Shown: positions 12,101 through 27,100, counted from the first letter of the stretch. The stretch: DNA of 64,000 nt from Liolophura sinensis (GCF_032854445.1 NC_088301.1:48541116-48605115); one strand, 5' to 3'. Notes: a model not told the origin generated them from the sequence alone. Numbers and translations are program-made.

Positions 12101-15100
12101 AGCCCATTGTGGAAACCAGACAGAACTCATGAGGAACATCTACACCAGAAAAGTTCACCAGGAAAATGCCTGTACATACATCGAATAAACCAGACATATC
12201 TCCTGAGACACTTCTACTGGCAATCATGTGAACGGATGAAGGAAATCGGGTAGAGCCCATGAGAATCTGTCATATCTACTGTCAGGTTGATGAATGGAGG
12301 AAACCAGACAGAGCTTGTGTGAAACTTCTACATGTAGTCATGTGATTGGATGAAGGAAATCAGGTAGAGCCCATGAGAAACTTTTATGTCTGCTGTCAGG
12401 TTAAGAGATCGAGGAAACCACCAGTTTTCAGGAAAAATCTTTTGTTTTTGGAGCGAATTGGTATGGAATATACCGAATATTGAGTGATTATAAAGTGGCT
12501 AGAGTAGACATGCGTGCTTTAAGGAGCCAATTTAAAAAAATGCTAGCTATAACATTTTCTTAACTAAAGGATTTATAAAAAAAAGAACTATAAAATGAAG
12601 ATAGTGGTTTGAAGGAATGTAAGGAAAGTTATTCTAGAAAAATGAAGGCGTATTTGATATAGCTTAATAACCTCTTAGTAAAATTTCTGGAAATGACATC
12701 ATCGGTGAACTTAAAAGAAACTCGGGATCAGCATCGGACTAATCCTTCTTTCACAGAGTTGGTTTGACAGCTTTTTTACTTTCAGATATTACAAAGCATC
12801 TTAAACTGCATGTTAAGAAACAAAACGCCTGACGTTTCATGTGTCTTTTAAACATGAACTAGGCGTCTTACGTTCACAGAACGTACGATAAGCGACAGCA
12901 ACATGTTCGATGGTATTCTAAATATTAACCAACCAGGATGACTTACTCTATCCAATGCCTCAAACAGGAAATCATTTACCTACCACCAGCTGTGTCAAAA
13001 TTGTACAGTTCAAATAAAATGAGACTAGGCGTTGGCTATACGTCACACCGAAGCTCAGTACGGTTGCTTGTATAACATTATTGATTTATTTATTTGTTTG
13101 TTTGATTGGTATTTTATGCCGTATTCATGAATATTGCACTTATACAACCGCGGCCAGCATTATGGTGTGAGGAAACCCGGCTGTTGTTTAGGGCACGATT
13201 TATAAGAATATGTACTTTTATGGTGCAATTGTTCGTCTACCACTACTTATATTCATATTCTACATTTGTTCTCTTTTCCTTGGAGCTATAAATTTTATTT
13301 TATAAAATTTTAGATGCTACAGTGTATTTATCTGCCAGCAACCCCTCTCTTCTCTTAATCGCATATCTTTGGATATTACAGTAGTACGCTTTTATACGCT
13401 TTTTAACTTAAAAGTTATACGCTTTTATGTTCTACATGTTTCTCTCTTCATTTCAAGCTTGTGTCTCGTTTAACCGCGAGCTCATATATCAGAGGTTATA
13501 GGTCTACTAACGCTTGGATATCCTACTTCAGCAAGCATAAAGTATGTCCTAATATACACTCATCATGGCAGAAGTGTCAATATGTGGCATTATATTGGTC
13601 AAAGGAAGAACCATGTAGACACTTTATAAATATCATCGCGACTAGCTATCGTATTGAGCACTCAGCACCATATACTATATCGTAGTATACAGGCCAACAG
13701 GTAATTTTAGGCCTATTCATCCAAAATTCACATTTGTTTTATATCATTGATGCAGCAGCATTAGTTTACTTTAAGCGTTCCAGCACTAATTACTGGTCGA
13801 CTGAGAATAAAGCTGCGCTTTGAGTAAACCGACAAGGTTGCAGTTCTACTTGCTTCCGTTTGACCGCATGCAGAAAACCTACGCCAGTGTTTGGGTTACA
13901 GAGAATATATGTACATTCTCGAGTCGGCCCATAGATGCAAAAGCTATAATGACGTATAGCCTTTATGCTTTTTTTCAAAGTTATTTTGTATACATGCTAG
14001 TGTTATTTCACTTTCAGGCCGGAGTGCGTGAGTGAGTGATGGCTTAGGGTTCAACGTCGTACTTAACAAGTTCTCAGCCATATGCCGACGAGGGAGTCCT
14101 TTGAGTGTATGTGCGTGTAATGTGTCTCCTTGTCTTGATACTTGATCCATATAAGTATAACGGCTCGGGTGAGGGCGGCTTACTTGCCTTCGGTAAGTCG
14201 TTTCAGTGAAGCAGCATTAGATAAAAGAGTGGTGGAATTCCGTCCTGCAGCAAGGAGACACATCACATGCATTCTAAGAAAAATTGTTAATAACTCGTCC
14301 ACGGAACCATGGCTGTTGCTATCTTTCTGAAAACTGTAAATATTCAATGTAGAATGTACTGGTTTAGCTGTGGCAAAACGCTTTATTCTTTTGTCTTTAA
14401 ACATAATAAATGTATAGCGGAAACATATCCAATATAAGAATTCTCGCGTTCTGAGCAGAAATTTTAAGGCGATCACAAATCAGGTGAGTACGTGCAATGG
14501 AGTACAGTAATTAGGGCGCGAATCGATACGAGGGCAATATGTAACGTTCGTCATTCTCCCTGGCTCTCCACAGCAGCAAATCCTTGTATGGGGTACGTGG
14601 ACACCTCAATTGCTTTTTTTCAGAGTAGGAGCAATTTACGACACCTTCCATAGATGTTTTGACAATAACACGTGTTCCTTAAGCAAACGTTTTTCTTAAG
14701 GCGTTTTTCGTTACAGTGACGGTTATTTCATAATCTGTGTCATTGTTCACATTGAACCATACACCTAATAAAATAGTATATAATAAACTCGAAAACATTA
14801 TGCAAAATAATCCTACTTTTTAAGCGCCTGTGTAATTACTGATAGCAATGTGGTGACAGCTTTACAGTTGATGTAATGGTCGTAATGTGTGGCAAACAAA
14901 TTCGCACACTGAATAACCTTTTTCTTGATAAATTTATTCGTCGAAACAGACAGTCGTCCACCAAAGTGGACATCCTGTGTCAATAATCGTAAAGCCAAGT
15001 CCCTACTACTTTTGTGCCAATGTCCTAGACGAGGACGTGAGGTTCAACAGCTTGATTTCATTGATCAAAACAATGGCAATGTTATCGATATTAGAAATGA

Positions 15101-18100
15101 GCTGTATTGAAAATTCGAATTTCACGCCATCGATCGAAACAATGTTAATTTGCTTTAAACCATATCACTAAGCAACGAGTAGTACCGAATATAAAACACT
15201 TTTAACCGAGCTAATAAGAGTCTCTTCACCTACTGCCCATAGTGTATAGAACAACATTTTGAAGGCTGAATATGTTTCCTGTTTGAACATGGAGGAAACC
15301 TCATTATATTTTGATACTTTAATGTTGGCTGCTGTGTCATTTGTTTCCACTAAACACCCATTCTCAACTCGAACAGGGTTTGTGGGGTTTTAAAGCCACA
15401 CAAACTGCCGTGAACTCACGGCCACCTTTGATATGACAACATTATCCAGATTAGATATACTGCTATGCGTATATGGAACCAATGAATATCCTTAGGCTTG
15501 CGAATGTAAATCTTATCACACATACAACCTATGTACTGTTTTTTGTGTACACATTCTACATTAGACGACATTTGCATGCAAAAATTCATCACGACACATT
15601 GTGTTTTGGATGTATTTATGTCGTAAAAGGTACCATCTGCTGGTTTTCGCAGAAATATTACACAGACCGTGCTTCGAAATTTTGGTTTCCATGGTTGCGC
15701 ACGATAAGTAAGCAGCCTCAATCGAACTGCGTTCATCTCGGCTTGGTTTATTGTCAGAGGACCACAGTTGCGTAGTTTACATCCACAAAACCCCGTGACA
15801 ATCTAAGTATGAAAACATGAAGCCCGCAATATTTGTTCTGTTAACGACTGGTCTGTTTGTCTGGCTGCTTTGCAGGTTTAACTGCTTCTGTGGCCTGTCT
15901 GCTTTATTTACTATTTATATTACTATTTCTTACTTATTTTTTCTCGTCGTCATATGACTGAAAAATTGCTAAGTGCGATTTAAAACCCCAAGCATACATA
16001 CATACATACATACAGTTTTCCTGTATGCTTTATTGCCTTAATTACTTGGTTCATTTCGATTCCGAAATGCTTGTTGGCCGTACCTTAGAAAAATCATGTG
16101 GGCAATACATTTTGTTTCTTTGATTGGAAATATTAATTACCTTGATTGTATACAGTGACTAAGTTACACACTTTAACACAGGAACTCTTATCTCCATTGT
16201 CAGTCTATCAACCTCGACTCTGTACACGCTTGACGCATTAAGTTACATGTCTGTTTAATATTTCCTCAACCGACTGGTTTCTTGTCTGATTTTCCCTCAG
16301 CTGAAGGGTTTAGCTCTGAGGCCAGTTTACTCGGTGGGTATATATACGACAGCAATCCTAACACTATACTGGCAGGCGTCGTATTCGAATTCAGTGAGGA
16401 CGATACCATGGCAAGTTTCGGGACTTCATCCTCCATTTCCTATCGCATTCGTCCAAGGTCTGAAGGTATTAACTGGAGGACAAGAACCACATACCCCTTC
16501 AGACAAACGACAGATCCGCGCAATGAGAAGAGTAATTCAGGAGGAACCCCATGTAAGTAGATTGGATTCATCCCCGGATGTTCTGTTAAGATGAGAAACA
16601 TATGTGGTTTGCAAAGAAATCATATAACATGTTCCTATAACTGCTTTGTGAGACGGGCACTTAGTTGAATAGTAGTAGTTTGGATCCAAAGAGTAGTTTG
16701 GATTAATAACCAAAAATGGTTTTACAATTTACAGTAATGCAATTACAATGCAATATATGAAAAAACTAAAACGAGTTCTCAAAAAGTATTTAAAAATTAT
16801 ATGTTAGAATAACAGTTTGTTCATATTGGGGATAGTTTCGTGGTCTCCACTTCAAGCCACTCAGGTCCAAGCTGTGTACTCTATTGTTTCTACCTCTGAC
16901 AGTCCATGTATAAGATGATGCGATATACGTTTCGTGATTAAGTATATAGCGTGTATGTATTGGTGTGTCAAAGAAGAGTTGACCATAATATGAAAGACAA
17001 CAGAATGGAGAGTAAAACCAAAGAACGGACGACAGTGTGGCAGTTGGGAGTCTGGATTTTAAACTAACTGTTCATGTAAATTTCAAACTCTTATAGCAAC
17101 TCAGACACTCACACTCCAAGCGCCGAAACTGATATTCATATAGCGGTCCATGCTGGATAAGGCTGTACAAGAACCCGTCGTCTGTTGCAGCTTATTACTT
17201 GTTGGGGTTCTTATCCCTCCAGTACGCTGTTGATGCTGGGATCATCGAGGCCTTCAACACATCTGTCAACCTGGAGGATTATGATGTTTATCTGAACCGG
17301 ATACCCTACCCGCCATACTACAGTGATCCATTTGTGTTCGTAGTGCAGCTCAACTTGCCATTGTTCGTCATGCTCAGCTTTATCCTCAACGCCATCCAGA
17401 TTGCCAGTAACATGGCTTATGAGAAGGAGAAAAAACTAAAGGCAAGCCACTAGAATGAAGGCATTATATGCACTTGAACAGCTACTCTAGTAGACACATT
17501 TACAACGAAAAGAGAAATTTATGCACGGCTTGGTAATCACATGGTCGAAGATTGGCTGATATTCGAAATAATGAACCATTGCCATAACAGCCCGAGACTG
17601 AAAATCAGCATGCGCAATAAATTCAACAGTTTAGTTAAGGTCGATATCACCATTTATCTTACTTCTAAGAAGTCAAATTATCACTGGTACATTTAACTTT
17701 TAGTAAAGGAAAAACTAAATGTAAAATCAAAACTTAAACTAAGCCATTTATACACAACAACGACCCATATAATTATACAGATCTTATATCTCCATAGAAT
17801 GGGTTATAACTAATTTTTTTTAAATGTGGACACACACATTTTAAAGCCAATTTTGACATCAGTGGTATCTTTATTTTCAGGAATCTATGAAGATGATGGG
17901 CTTGAACAATTTTATTTACTGGTCTTCATGGTTCTTGAAAAATTTCATCTATTTACTCATCGCTTGTCTGGTGTATTCGGTGCTACTTTGTGTTAATATT
18001 GGCAAAACTGAAGGAGTACTGGCAAAAACAAATGGAGTTTTGTTCTTCCTGTTTTTGATGTTCTACACGTCCTCTATCATTTCGTTCAGTTTTGCCGTCA

Positions 18101-21100
18101 GCGTGTTCTTTGATAAAGGTATGAGATAGTATCATGAGTTTATATTTCATATCTGATTTAGATGGGTATATTCCTAAATTTAACGTTTATTTTTATATAC
18201 GGTCATTGATAACCAATAGGAAGAATTATAAGTGATGTGCTGTACAAACATTTGTACAATTGTCAGTTTTCAATTGATCTACTGTGTGATAGATATGTTG
18301 TGTAAATAACTGGACATTTGTTCATCCTACTTCGGCTTTAATATTTAGTAAAATTATGTCTTATATGTTGTAGTTAAACGCGCTGTATTGAAATCTGTGT
18401 GTGGAAGCAGTCGTCCAGCTAAATGGACGTTTCGGAGTTTTAGTGCTCAACCATACTCCATACAGCGCATGCGTAGCTCCCTACATTCGCAATACACCAT
18501 TGCCACCACTAGTAAATTTTGTACAGAAATCTTGGCCCCGTCGAGGCCACTGGAGTCACAGTGATGAGGTAGGAAGTGATGTCGTGAAACCAAAAGAATT
18601 TGTCACAATCTTTGTTTCTAACAATACTTTATATACGTTCAGTCTCTCTATCAGAAGTATGCACAACATGATTCTAACCAAGACCTGAAACAATTTTATT
18701 AACGAATGCTCATTAAATAGTTCCGCAAAAAGACACCAGTGGTGAAGCTAAGCCTAAGCAGTCCCAAGTGCGACGCGCGGGCTCGAATAGTCAAACCAGC
18801 CTAGCGGTGGCAGTGATGTAAAGCTACTGTAGAGAGCGACGCATGCGCTGTAAGGAGTATGGAGCTCAACTCAGCTTCCCTTTTATTCATAGAATATACC
18901 TGTGTAGAATAATAACCGCATGGTCTTGCGTATTGCAGCAAATTCTGCGTCGGCCGCCAGTGGTATCATCTACTTTGTCAGTTACATCCCATACTTCTTC
19001 ATCCAGAGCAATTATGAGACGATGGGGAAATCGTTAAAACTGGCCTCCTGCCTCTTACCCAACGTGGCAATGGCCATGGGGATTACTGTGATTGGTTATC
19101 ACGAGGGCACAGGTGAGACCCGCCAGGTGTTTTAACTTTACATCATTCTCAGGTGAACATTAGAGTAGCACTGCTTGTGTAAAGCTACACTGGTAAACAT
19201 CTGGTCGTGACCAGCAAAACGATAATTTAATTTCCACAGTGTAGTGCGTAATTCCAGTTCTGTGTACTTGACTTAGCTCAGTAAATGAAATATTGGTAGA
19301 AAATTTGCCCACCTGGAAATAGTTGCTATTCAGACATGAAGCATGCATAATTGTAACGCCCACAAAAAAATTATCCAATATGGCAATTGTGGTAGGGGAA
19401 CACCTTATGTCAGGTGGTATTGAAATCAGATGTAACTGCTGTAATAGGTATGTAATTAACCAAAACTAGGTAGAGAAGTACACTGGTATCACGTGCATGT
19501 TCGTATATGAAAAGTTTGCTGGATTCCATAGTGTATGAGGCGGATGGCTTGACATCCGATCCAAGGTTATTATTTATCTCTCATCTTTCGCCAAGGCTCG
19601 TCGTCATATGACTGAAAAATTGTTGAGTACGACGTTAAACCCCAAGCACTCACTCACTCACTCTTTCGCCAAGGCGGTCGTTTTGAGTTCAAGTCAAGCT
19701 CGTGCTGGCTTCCTCTCCGGCAGCATATGGTCGTGGGTTTCCCCCGGGATCCCTCCAACAATAATGCTGGCCGTTGTCATATAAGTGAAATATTCTTGAG
19801 CACGGCGTAAAACATCAATCAAATAAATAAGTAATTTTTGTGTTCCTAGGCATTACCGTGTACCCCGTGTACTATTATATAAACCAGAAATTCTACGAAC
19901 CTCTTATACCATGACACAAAATATGTGTGACTACAGGTGCAGGGGCGCAGTTCTCAAACCTGTCGGATGTAGCAATAATTGACGACGACCTCACCTTGCT
20001 GGAAGTGTTCGGGATGCTTCTGATAGATATCATCCTATACATGGCGATCGCGTGGTATGTGGACGCTGTCAAACCAGGGGCGTTTGGCTTTCCATTACCT
20101 CCCCATTTCCCGTTTACAGTAAGTCATCGTTTAGTAAATTTATACCTTCTTAAAAGGACACACCCGCTTGTGACTCCTATAGCGGAGTATTTTTATATAA
20201 CAGCCATGTAAAAAATAACATTCATATACTAATATTACTTTAGTGTTGTTGTGCCATCTTCTGTTTTGCCGTAATTGTTTACTCATGCTTTCCGTATGTT
20301 CATTACTTTCTTTAGAAATGGTACTGGTGCGGCACAAAGAAAGGCTTTTCTATGTATGATTCAGAAGAACAAAACCAAGATGTCAGCACAGAAAGATCGG
20401 AATTCTTCGAGAAAGAACCCACGGGGCTTGTGGCTGGAGTTAGTATAAGAAACTTGTGCAAAGTAAGTATGTATGTCGAAGAAACTTTATGTATCCCAAC
20501 AATCACAGATGGCATTATTGTATTTTCACATTGTATGCATTTTGGTATGTGCTCACCAATCTTCGCTATAAAAGACAAGGAGCACAAGAGCTATTTGTAA
20601 AACCAACAATTTACACGCTTACCACAAACAAACCAAAATAATGAACGAAGCAAACAGTGAGGCCGGTTCCTTGTATAACAGAAAAATACTTAAAAATCGA
20701 CCATTATATCTGGTAGTCTTGCTCAAGAAAATTGTTGTGCCAGCCTCCCTGGCCAATACTGAAGGGTAATGTCGTATTGAAACATTTGGTCTCTTAGGAT
20801 AAGCATGTACAGATCGATACCAATGACGTCTAATAAACTGCAGTTATCATCCCCACGTTTTTCTTTACCTATTTGTGCGTAAGCCTTGGTGCTGGGGAGA
20901 GTGTAAATTGCTACTATTCAAGTATTTACATGAACAGTTAGAATTTACCAACTTCCACACGATCGTCGATACTCTGGTTTTACTTATGATGCTGTAAGTC
21001 TTTTATATCTTAGAGAAAACCAAACACATGCATATCATCAGTGTAAAGACAAGCATGGTATTCCGATTTTTCCTAATTGCAGACGTTTGGTAAAGGTAGT

Positions 21101-24100
21101 AAAAAAAAAGTGGCCGTAGCAGGCACAACACTAAACCTGTATGAAGGCCAGATCACGGCGTTGCTGGGGCATAATGGAGCCGGGAAGACAACAACCATGT
21201 CAATGATTACAGGTAGGAAACTAATATCATTATAATCAAAATCGTTTTTCCAGTTCGGATACAACACCTTGCAATGGGACCAACCACAAAATGAATTAAT
21301 TATGAATACTGAGAAATCGTAGTGGAGCAAGTTGGCAACTGTTCTTATTGGGTGACTATTACGCAAGATAATTTATCATATTTTATAACAAATCTGACAT
21401 ATAACAAGTTAATTGACATATAAAGAAGCACAACGCAAACAATTTCATTTTATATTTAAACGATAGTTTAGTGGATTCAGTCGATAAATGCAACTTACTT
21501 TGTTTTAGATGTTTTGAATTCCTTTTAAACATTTCTAGGTCTAAAGTAAGTTAATGTAAATCACTGAAGAGAGAAATTGTTTGCAAAAATGTATACCAGT
21601 TATAAATTGTCTATATTTGGCTGGAAAATCTCGACATTTTCGGTTTTTTACAATGTTCGTGTGGATAACTGTTGTTTTTTTTTTTTTGGAAAATGTCTAC
21701 AAATGATCCAACCTGGACTTGGCCAACGGCAACCCGAAACTACAGGGATGTTGTTGTGTTGTAGATAATCCGGCTACAAATATTGATTCTTGTTGGCTTA
21801 CATCCGGTGGAACTATTCACTATGTATTTTAGTCTTGTTCCTGATCTTTGGCGCAGTGCATGTAATAGTATATCTGTTCAATATGTCGAGTAAATTGAAT
21901 CTACATAGTAGGTTTCCATCAACAGGTTTTCTTCCTCCCACGAGTGGAACCGTTGTGGTTAATGGTTTTGACATCCGCAAAGACCTCTCCAGCGTTCGTT
22001 CAAGCCTCGGCCTTTGTCCGCAACACGACATTTTGTTTGACAATATGACTGTTGAGGAACATCTATTTCTGTTTGCACAGGTATAACGTATAATAATCAC
22101 ATATGACATTATTTACCTTGAATTTCAATAAACATTGGATAGCAGTGAGCTCATTGGAATTGTAGTTTCCCATTCTTAATCCGGCTAATTCTAATATGTG
22201 GCGTTTTATACGCAGATCTGGCACATTCATTTAAGTTAGTTTATTTTTAGCTGTTTTCACTAATATTATGGTGGTCAATGTTCAGAAGTAAAATATACCT
22301 GACAGGTAATTGCATGGGGAGCTGGCTTTGATTAATTAGCTACATTTGTATGGTGCTGGGCTTCGGTTGGAGTCTAAGTTTCCTTAGTCTGGTGAGTGGA
22401 TGTCACATTTCATTTGATCTTTTTTTCTTCTTACCAGTTAAAAGGGTGCCCCAGTGGGAAAGTGAAAGAAGAAGCGAACTCGATGGTTAAGGTTTTAGGC
22501 CTTGAAGCGAAGCGAAACGCACGGTCCTGTACATTGTCAGGTGGACAGAAGAGGAAGCTCTCAGTGGGGATAGCGGTAATAGCAGACTCAAAGGTAACAC
22601 GATATACTCTAATTGCTGTTAGAGGAATGAGTCACATGTCATGTCAGAAAATGGTCCGCGTGAAAGGATCTCTTAGACTTCTAAGCCCAGAATATATATG
22701 CGTAAAAATATAAAAGTTACCACTGTAATCGGAGCCAGCGTACATTGCCAATGAATGCTTATATTTGAACAGACTTTAAAGCTCTAATCTAACTTTGTGT
22801 TTCAAGTCATCATTTAATGAATCATGTGAGATAAGTGATATATGGAAATGAAATATTTGTCTTCAGCCCTAAATAAATTCAGTGGTAAGCCAATCTTGAA
22901 ACAAAGCGTTATCGAAAAAAAAATACATTTCTTGTTATAATGTCCAACATTTAAAGATGTTAGAAATCAAAGAAAGATGGAAGAAATCCAGTCATCTATT
23001 GAAACGACTATAGAGCAATATACATAATTGTCAGTCAATCAATCAATTAATTAGTGGGTCATTCATCTTTTTCGTACATGGTTACAGGTAGTGATTCTGG
23101 ACGAGCCCACTTCCGGTATGGACCCGGACGCCCGCCGACAGATCTGGGACATCCTGATGAAGTACAGAGAAGGCCGGACTTTGTTGTTGACCACGCACTT
23201 CATGGACGAGGCAGACATCTTGGGCGACCGCATAGCTATCATGGCAGAGGGAGTTGTCAAGTGCTGCGGATCGTCACTGTTCCTGAAAAACAAATACGGT
23301 ATGAGTGACATTTGACACCTAAAAACATAAACACGGTATGACAGTATTTTGACACCCGGAATTAGAAATGTGTATGACATTGGATTGATACATGAAAAGC
23401 AACGACAATATAACAGAAGTTTGACTCCTTGAAAACAAAGACTTGACAAACATATTATACCTAAAGCGGAGAATCGGTGTGGGAGTACTTCTAGACCAGG
23501 ACAATAAACACAGCATCATACATATTTGATACCTTGAAATCAAATGGACTATCATGGTCGATTATCAAGGAAATGGTAAGTGTAGCTAACTTTGCCTCTC
23601 CTGAGTCTCTGGGAGATCCTATACCCAACAATGTAAGTTTCAACCAGGTATAATGGAAAACCTCGGTGGATTTGACAATGACCTTTTCTACAGCGTTATA
23701 ATGCTTATCTAAGGCAATACCTGTGCACAGGTGTCCAGTTACTGTTTCGTTAAAAGTAGCACGAGATCTCTTGATTCCTTTTTTTATTTCAGGTGCTGGT
23801 TACCACATGGTAATGGTAAAGACGGACCAATGCAATGTTTCCGCTGTCACACAACTGGTCCAAAGCCACGTGGCATCGGCAAGCCTTGAGAGTGACATCA
23901 GTGCCGAGCTGTCATACAGGCTCCCTCATGAACAGTCATCAAAATTTGAAAACCTGTTTTTGGAACTCGAAGAAAAGAAAGAAGAACTAGGTGTCTTAAG
24001 TTTTGGAGCTTCTGTCACAACGATGGAAGAAGTATTTCTTCGGTATATAGAAAGATCAAATCTGCCGACACGTTTAAAATTTCAAATCTAATTGTTTGTT

Positions 24101-27100
24101 TTTCTAATCTATTACACAATGGACTAGATTGTTTTCAGTCAGCATAAAAAAGCTGAATTTGGGAACACGCAGATCAACAGGCAGCCCAATTCTGGTTATT
24201 TTTGGCTGATTTTAATAGAAAACGCGGTTGGGAAAATAAATACACATAAATATTACAGCCTATAATGATCAATATTTCGGTTCGAACGAATACCTATAAA
24301 CTGGCTTAAATGAACTGCAAACGCACAAATTATTTAATCATTGAAGCTGGTTGATTTGCCAATGTGCTGTGTCGTTCGGCGTTTCAATGTATAGCTTTCT
24401 CTTGACATCTACAATGTAATATCAAAGACTGCTCGCTCGGCATGGTTGTGGTATACACGAGCATACCTGCAAAATTTGTTTTATTTATTTTTTGATGGAT
24501 TGTTAAAGACGTCCTCAAGACTTTATCACTTATATAATGGAGGTAAGATCTACTGGTGGGTGTAAGAAACCGGATTGCCCGGAGTAAACTACCGATCTTT
24601 GCAGGGTACCTGTGATGTCCAGATTTGAGCAGGTTTGTCGTATGAACTCGGTGTAAACCTAATTGTTATCAAAAATTATGTTTCCGTTTGTTTTTGACGA
24701 GTCCAGCAATTAGATGATTCTTTGAGACATATAAAACATAGTGAATTTGACCTAAAATCGAACCCGATTAACTTATTTTGCCTGATTCTGAGAATTCTAT
24801 TTAGGGCATAAACAGTATATTTACAATCATATATACACTACATGAACTGAAATATCAGAAATGGCAGTAAATTAGATTTTTAAACAATTGATGATGATTT
24901 TCTGACAGGGTGGGAGAAACCAGTAGTAAAGACGACGGGATGTCAGATTTACATCACCATCAACGACCTACATTGTGTTACGAAAACAAGGTTTACGTCG
25001 AGAATGAAACCCCAGCAAAGGCAATGGAATCAAGCCACAGCCCTATAAAGAATACAGATACACCTACAACTCATATTGGTAAAATAAATCATTCATCGCT
25101 GACCTTTTATGAGATAGATTACCAATAAACCATGCCAGGATGCCTTTCTAATTAAGAGGTAGATAGAACCAGATAAGGGATCTGGGTATTAGCACTGGGC
25201 ATAGTTTTCCTTGCTGAATGAGTTCATGTATCGATTTTCTACTCTGTTGATTTTAAATAATAAATCATTAATACTTAAGAACAAATCACCAAAGGAAGAA
25301 CCTTGTGGGCGACCCTTGCATGTACAACGTCTAAACGAACGTAATGGATGTGCCTATTTTTCACTTTTTTCTCTCCCGTATTTTTTTCAGATTTTAATCG
25401 TGACATCCGGAAAAACACGGGCTTTTCACTGTATGCGCAGCAGTTCCAAGGAATGTTTGCTAAGAAGGTGATTCACACTTTCCGAAATAGGGTTGTGACT
25501 TTGGTACAACTACTCCTTCCTGTGATCTTCACAATACTTGCGTTATTAGTGGCCAAAATAGCGGAATATACAGAGCCCTCACCAGAACTGGTTTTGAACT
25601 CTGAACCTTACTCTTCTAACGTTGTACCCTACACAAGTAGCCCTACTGGAAACGCCGAGGTTACGGCAATGGCGAAAAGTTATGGTGATTTTGCAAACAG
25701 AGCATCAAGTAGTCCTATCTTAGTAAACGTGACAGGAGGCGCTTACACTAATCTCTCCGACTTCTATTTGACGGATGGGGAAAGTTTGGATGTTTATTCT
25801 TACAACAAGCGCTTCATCTTTGGGGCTGTTTTCCAAGCCGCTGTACCGCTTGCAGGTATTAACAAGACAACCGTGGTAGGATACTTCAGTGCCCAACCCT
25901 ACCATGCCGCCCCGGCTTCCCTGGACTTGGTGATGAATGCTCTATTTCGATACTTCACTAGCTCCGACAGGACCATTGTCACCAGTAATTACCCTCTCCC
26001 AGATACAGCGGATAATCTGGCAGCGTCAAACGGCGGAGTCGCCTTCTCTGTGGCATTCAATATTTTGTTCGGATTGGCCTTCTTGGCCACAAGCTTCATC
26101 ATATTCTTGATTAAAGAAAAAGAGACACAGTCCAAGCATGTCCAGAGTGTCAGTGGTGTACATGTCATTACGTTCTGGGCAGCGAACTTTGTCTGGGACT
26201 TCATCAACTTTCTGATCCCTGTGGGCGTTCTGCTCGTGGTGTTCGCTGCTTTCCAGACAGACGCCTACGTTTTAGAAAATAGGCTGGGTCTGGTTTTATT
26301 GCTCTTCTTGACATATGGTTGGGCAATATTGCCCTTCATGTATTTGTTGCATTTCCTTTTCAAAACACCTTCATCAGGAATGGCAGCACTGACCATGGCT
26401 AACATAGGCACAGGTAAAATCTTTCATATCTCATTATTGTTGTTCCACGCAATACTCAAGAACTCATCGCTTATTCCATTGGGCCGGTTTTAAAGACAGT
26501 TAAATGTCTTAACATGCAGATATCTGTCATACATGCAATCCTCTGATCTTGTATGTGTAGGTAGAGTACATGACAAAATATCAGGCTCGTTCGTGTACAC
26601 TTTTAATACTACTTTTATAAACATGCCTTCGGGAAAATAATAAATAAATGTTTTACCTAGAATACAAAATATATACGGCATCCATATTTCCATATCCATA
26701 TTTCCTCGAATATAATTACACTGCCATTAACAAGGAACTTGTGATCGCTTTATATTGCATTGTAAACACTTGTGTCTGGCCATTGTAGGTCTTGTGACCC
26801 TACTGGCAGTGTTTATTCTGAAGACAATGGATATCGGTGAAAGTCTGCAGTGGGTGTTTATGGTAATCTTACCCAACTACTGCCTTGGCCAAGGCCTTAT
26901 CGACATTTACACCAATTTCGACTCGCTCACAATGTGTACGAAGTATAACTTCCAAGGACCCTGTGATAAAGGTAACTCAGCACTCAGTACTGCCAGTCTT
27001 GATTCATTGTGGCGCTGTTGAAGAGATTATAAGGATACCTACAATGGGGAAGCCATTTGGTGTTCTGAATGATCGAATTACTCGCCATTGGCACATTTTG

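Larger units (their letters stand above)
9122..20118 (+). other. ABCA exons 1-6: first membrane domain (TMD1)
   Basis: Residues 1-465. TM1 (about 23-43, [19 protein letters not shown]) follows a basic LQKRK segment. Exons 1-3 carry the first ectodomain, including a sequon N81-S-S and the [12 protein letters not shown] motif that leads into TM2. Exons 3-5 hold the helix bundle: [17 protein letters not shown], then [19 protein letters not shown], then [14 protein letters not shown]. Exon 6 ends the domain with [18 protein letters not shown]. This large ectodomain with six helices is standard for ABCA half-transporters. Confidence 0.9.

Noticed and set aside
11905..12425. CRISPR-like array
   Set aside because: Spacing is irregular and the units are diverged throughout; this is a eukaryotic intronic minisatellite.
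15416..15775. Overlapping open frames of about 100 codons on both strands in ABCA intron 1
   Set aside because: No family match on either strand; opposite-strand openness is a composition effect.
23063..23449. 128-codon minus-strand frame
   Set aside because: It is the antisense shadow of ABCA exon 11 (Walker B exon) plus intron repeat.
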